Shown here one piece after another: positions 61,167-64,000 of a stretch of DNA of 64,000 nt. Both the position numbers and the translations under genes were made by a program. The DNA is from Methylotuvimicrobium sp. KM2 (GTDB lineage Bacteria; Pseudomonadota; Gammaproteobacteria; Methylococcales; Methylomonadaceae), in assembly GCF_038051925.1 (NCBI RefSeq), contig NZ_CP150634.1, positions 2,232,001 to 2,296,000 on the forward strand, written 5' to 3'. The stretch's first letter is position 1. The number at the start of each line of letters is the position of its first letter. The notes below the pieces were generated by a model. The model did not search any database and was not told the DNA's origin. It was given only the letters and a program-made list of their open reading frames with translations.

Positions 61167-62507
61167 ATGAATAAACCAATTATTTTATTCGCTGTTCAGA
61201 GTCATGAGCTAAAGCAATCGATACAGGCCGTTTTACATCATCAAGCAGTCAAATTAGTCGAAGCTAAGACTTGTCAGGAAGCGTTGAAATACTTTCAAAA
61301 ATCGACTTCGCAATTACTGATCCTCGAATCTCCATGCCGGGACGGTATCGATACGCTGGCTGTTGTTAAATCCATTCATGAAAGAGACCGAAGATTTCCG
61401 GTTATCTTGGTTACGACGCGAGGGTCCGAAAGGCTTGCGATTTCAGCATTACGCATAGGGATTAAGGATTATTTTGAATATCCGTTTTCCGGTCGAGACT
61501 TGATTGATTCGGTCACTAAATTGTTAAGCCACCGGGCATCAGAGGTTTCTAGCACCCAGGCTTTAAAATCCGTCCTTCATCACCCTTTCGTCGGAAGTAG
61601 TCATTCGATGCAAAAGGTAAAAACCTATTTGCAAAAAGTCGCACATGTCGACAGTCATGTGCTGATTACCGGCGAAACGGGAACCGGAAAGGAACTCGTT
61701 GCCAAATTTATTCACTCTTATAGTCAACGCTCGCGTAAACCCTTTATCGCGATTAATTGCGCGGCCTTACCCGATAGTTTATTGGAAAGCGAATTATTCG
61801 GTTACGAAAAAGGGGCATTCACCGGCGCGCAAACCGCATATGCGGGAAAATTAAAAATGGCGGATGGGGGTACGGTCTTTTTCGACGAAATCGGAGATAT
61901 GAGCCCTTACGCGCAAGCTAAAATACTCCGGGTTTTGGAAAGCAAAGAGGTTTATCCGTTAGGCGCCAAACAAAGTGTTGCTCTCAATATTCGAATTATC
62001 GCGGCGACTAATCGCCATTTGGAAAAAATGATGCTGGCAAAAGAGTTTAGGGACGATCTCTATTTCCGCCTCAATATCGCCCGAGTTCATTTACCCCCGT
62101 TAAGGGAGCGCAAAGAAGATATTCCGGAACTACTAGATTTTTATCTTAAACAATTCAATCAGCAATTTGGGCTAAATTTGGTCGGTTTTAGTGTTGAGGC
62201 CTTAGAAGCTTTATTCGATTACCATTGGCCGGGTAATATACGCGAATTAAAAAACGTATTGGAAACCGTTTTTATAGACTCTCCCTGTGAACGAATTTCC
62301 CGGAGCGATTTGCCGGAACCGGTTCGCGGCAGTGAAGAGGCGAAGGCCTTTTCGGACCAAAGCGATTGCGAACGCGAGAGCCTGTTGGCCGCTTTAAACG
62401 CCACGAATTGGAATAAAAGCAAAGCCGCCGAACAATTGCAATGTTCGAGAATGACGCTTTACCGAAAGATGGAAAAACACCGAATCAGAACTAAAAAAGC
62501 CTTCTAA
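61167..62507 (+). CDS. Sigma-54-dependent activator with degenerate receiver
   Basis: A 446-residue NtrC-type regulator. The start at 61167 has GGGGAG just upstream and is preferred over 61155 and the long extension from 61032. Residues 1-115 are receiver-like but lack the phospho-acceptor: the expected Asp is Glu in LLILESPCRDG, the acidic pair is missing and the conserved Lys before Pro is Tyr (EYPF). The AAA+ domain (about 140-375) is intact, with GETGTGKE (169-176) and GAFTGA (216-221), which contacts sigma-54. A Fis-type helix-turn-helix ends the protein (NWNKSKAAEQLQCSRMTLYR). Targets are unknown. Confidence 0.92.
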   Translation: MNKPIILFAVQSHELKQSIQAVLHHQAVKLVEAKTCQEALKYFQKSTSQLLILESPCRDGIDTLAVVKSIHERDRRFPVILVTTRGSERLAISALRIGIKDYFEYPFSGRDLIDSVTKLLSHRASEVSSTQALKSVLHHPFVGSSHSMQKVKTYLQKVAHVDSHVLITGETGTGKELVAKFIHSYSQRSRKPFIAINCAALPDSLLESELFGYEKGAFTGAQTAYAGKLKMADGGTVFFDEIGDMSPYAQAKILRVLESKEVYPLGAKQSVALNIRIIAATNRHLEKMMLAKEFRDDLYFRLNIARVHLPPLRERKEDIPELLDFYLKQFNQQFGLNLVGFSVEALEALFDYHWPGNIRELKNVLETVFIDSPCERISRSDLPEPVRGSEEAKAFSDQSDCERESLLAALNATNWNKSKAAEQLQCSRMTLYRKMEKHRIRTKKAF

Positions 62508-62894
62508 AACCAGCAATCGCCGAGGAGCAAAATCTGCCCTTTCACTGACACCTGTCAATCGAGCAACCATACCCTCCTTTCAACAATTCACTCAATATTG
62601 AAAAAAGCAAATTATTTAAAGCTATATCCTTTGGTTTCTGCTGACTTTGAGTCAACTATTAACGCCAAACATAGCTTTTATTAATTTCACTTCACCTGTA
62701 ACTCCCTATCCTAGAACTTGTCTAAGCGAAAAAAATCTCCGATTTCACTTAGCCGGTTTCGGTAATTGAATTGCTATAGTAATACGAGAAACATTTGGCA
62801 TAATGAGTCGACAGCTGCATAGCAAACGAAACTTCTAGAAAAAAATACTGTTTAAACCTAAAGACACTTAAAAACATAAATTCGTAGTCTAATG

Positions 62895-63038
62895 GTAACT
62901 ATTCAGTCCCCCGGCAATTATCGTCCCCACGCTCTGCGTGGGAATGCCTGAGTACCGCTCCAGCGGTACGAGACGCTAGAGCGTCTCGGCCTTGATTCCC
63001 ACGCTGGAGCGTGGGAACGATATGGGGTGAATAATTAC
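62895..63038. repeat. MITE family G copy 4, perfect 8-bp TSD
   Basis: A 144-bp element with ends GTAACTATTCAG and TGAATAATTAC, flanked by GTCTAATG at 62887-62894 and 63039-63046. Its core carries the palindromes 'cccacgctctgcgtgggaat' and 'gagacgctagagcgtctc'. It is the simplest complete member of the family in this window. Between 62508 and 62886 there is only a short repeat piece (about 62525-62575, 'cacctgtcaatcgagcaacc') and AT-rich sequence. Confidence 0.88.
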
Positions 63039-63127
63039 GTCTAATGTTTCGAGTGACTTTGGAGACAATGAGCGCATCCATGGTCTAACTAAAGGTAAAT
63101 GAAGTAATCAATCATTGTGGGGTTGTG

Positions 63128-64000
63128 ATGAGTATATTTGAGCGTTATACAGCAAAATACGAGGAATTGAAGGACGAGGAGTTAACTCTTCCGGAATACT
63201 TGGAGCTTTGCAGAAAAGACCCGTTGACCTATGCAAGCCCGGCCGAGCGCATGCTGGCGGCAATAGGGGAGCCGGAATTATTGGATACGCACAACGATCC
63301 TAGGCTTAGCCGAATCTTTTCCAATAAAGTCATAAAGATTTATCCCGCTTTCCGAGAATTTTATGGCATGGAAGATGTCATCGAGCAAATAGTCGCATTC
63401 TTCCGTCATGCGGCTCAGGGCCTGGAAGAAAAGAAACAAATTCTTTATTTGCTCGGTCCGGTCGGCGGCGGTAAATCTTCGCTGGCTGAACGGCTCAAGG
63501 CCTTGATGGAAAAAACGCCGTTTTACGCGATTAAAGGCTCGCCGGTGTTCGAATCGCCATTGGGGCTTTTCAATGCCGATGAAGACGCCGGTATTCTCGA
63601 GCAAGACTACGGCATTCCAAGGCGATATCTCAATACCATCATGTCGCCTTGGGCGACCAAACGACTGCATGAATTCAACGGCGATATACGCCAATTTAGA
63701 GTCGTTCGAATTCGTCCTTCCATTCTTAAACAAATTGCCGTCGCCAAAACCGAGCCGGGCGATGAAAATAACCAAGATATTTCATCGCTGGTCGGTAAAG
63801 TCGATATCCGTAAGTTGGAGCTGTATTCTCAAGACGACCCCGATGCCTACAGTTATTCGGGTGGCTTGTGTCGAGCTAACCAAGGCTTGCTCGAATTCGT
63901 CGAAATGTTCAAGGCGCCGATCAAGGTGCTGCATCCGCTGCTAACCGCGACGCAGGAAGGTAATTATAAAGGCACGGAGGGGTTTCCGGCGATACCGTTT
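63128..64000 (+). CDS. prkA: PrkA family serine protein kinase, 5' part
   Basis: The first 291 residues of a PrkA (YeaG-type) protein, cut by the window end. The sequence MSIFERYTAKYEELKDEELT, a P-loop in LLGPVGGGKSS (Lys116) and the segment RRYLNTIMSPWATKRLHEF are diagnostic of the N-terminal AAA+ domain. The full family protein has about 640 residues with a kinase-like C-terminus and takes part in starvation and stress responses, usually beside yeaH and ycgB genes, which would lie outside the window. The GTGGGG stretch just upstream of ATG is a weak ribosome binding site. Confidence 0.93.
   Translation, partial: MSIFERYTAKYEELKDEELTLPEYLELCRKDPLTYASPAERMLAAIGEPELLDTHNDPRLSRIFSNKVIKIYPAFREFYGMEDVIEQIVAFFRHAAQGLEEKKQILYLLGPVGGGKSSLAERLKALMEKTPFYAIKGSPVFESPLGLFNADEDAGILEQDYGIPRRYLNTIMSPWATKRLHEFNGDIRQFRVVRIRPSILKQIAVAKTEPGDENNQDISSLVGKVDIRKLELYSQDDPDAYSYSGGLCRANQGLLEFVEMFKAPIKVLHPLLTATQEGNYKGTEGFPAIPF

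Overview
The window looks like chromosomal DNA of a gammaproteobacterium. Most of it has moderate GC, the ribosomal block has the order rpsF-rpsR-DUF2232-rplI found in Pseudomonas and relatives, and there is a large NAD-glutamate dehydrogenase. A methanotroph-like (Methylococcales) host is my guess from the overall gene mix. Nothing in the window, such as a methane monooxygenase gene, proves it.

Layout. 1-6.7 kb: dienelactone hydrolase family gene between two copies of a palindromic MITE, the S6/S18/L9 operon, an NlpC/P60 lipoprotein, a decayed chromate transporter, and a STAS/anti-sigma kinase pair. 7-15.4 kb: NAD-GDH, a DUF2459 lipoprotein, a Na+/solute symporter, and a Mut7-C RNase-fold protein. 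15.8-21.6 kb: a PAS-GGDEF diguanylate cyclase, an OlsB/OlsA-like pair for ornithine lipids, and polyphosphate:AMP phosphotransferase. 21.9-26.8 kb: Zur-like repressor, XdhC, a MobA-like nucleotidyltransferase, and an IorA/IorB-type molybdenum hydroxylase. 27.4-36.9 kb: DUF427, EgtD and EgtB (ergothioneine), a frameshifted YecA-like gene, a candidate PPi-type PEP carboxykinase, and a cyclic-nucleotide-binding protein. 37.3-59.7 kb: an IS-bounded island. 59.7-64 kb: DUF2905, a lytic transglycosylase, a sigma-54 activator with a degenerate receiver, and the start of prkA.

The island is the most striking part. Two 1540-bp IS701-family copies in direct orientation enclose 19.3 kb carrying a 4019-residue repeat adhesin and its own type I secretion system (TolC, LapB/LssB-type ABC exporter, HlyD) in one operon. 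The outer flanks of the two IS copies share one 4-bp duplication (ATAG) and the inner flanks share another (TTAA). The two pieces of a single IS256-family element lie at opposite ends of the cargo. This is the pattern expected if a circular DNA carrying one IS701 copy recombined with an IS701 copy already in the chromosome. That resident copy sat inside a MITE whose own 8-bp duplication (TTTGTAAA) is still readable at 36865 and 59664, so the ancestral order was cNMP-binding gene directly followed by the DUF2905 gene.

Gene-free stretches are packed with short palindromic repeats. At least two MITE families show intact target duplications: one with TIR GTAAnTATTCA and 8-bp TSDs, and one with TIR CAGCAATTCCCA and 9-bp TSDs. 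Several other modules occur in nested or chimeric combinations. I saw no tRNA, rRNA or CRISPR array.
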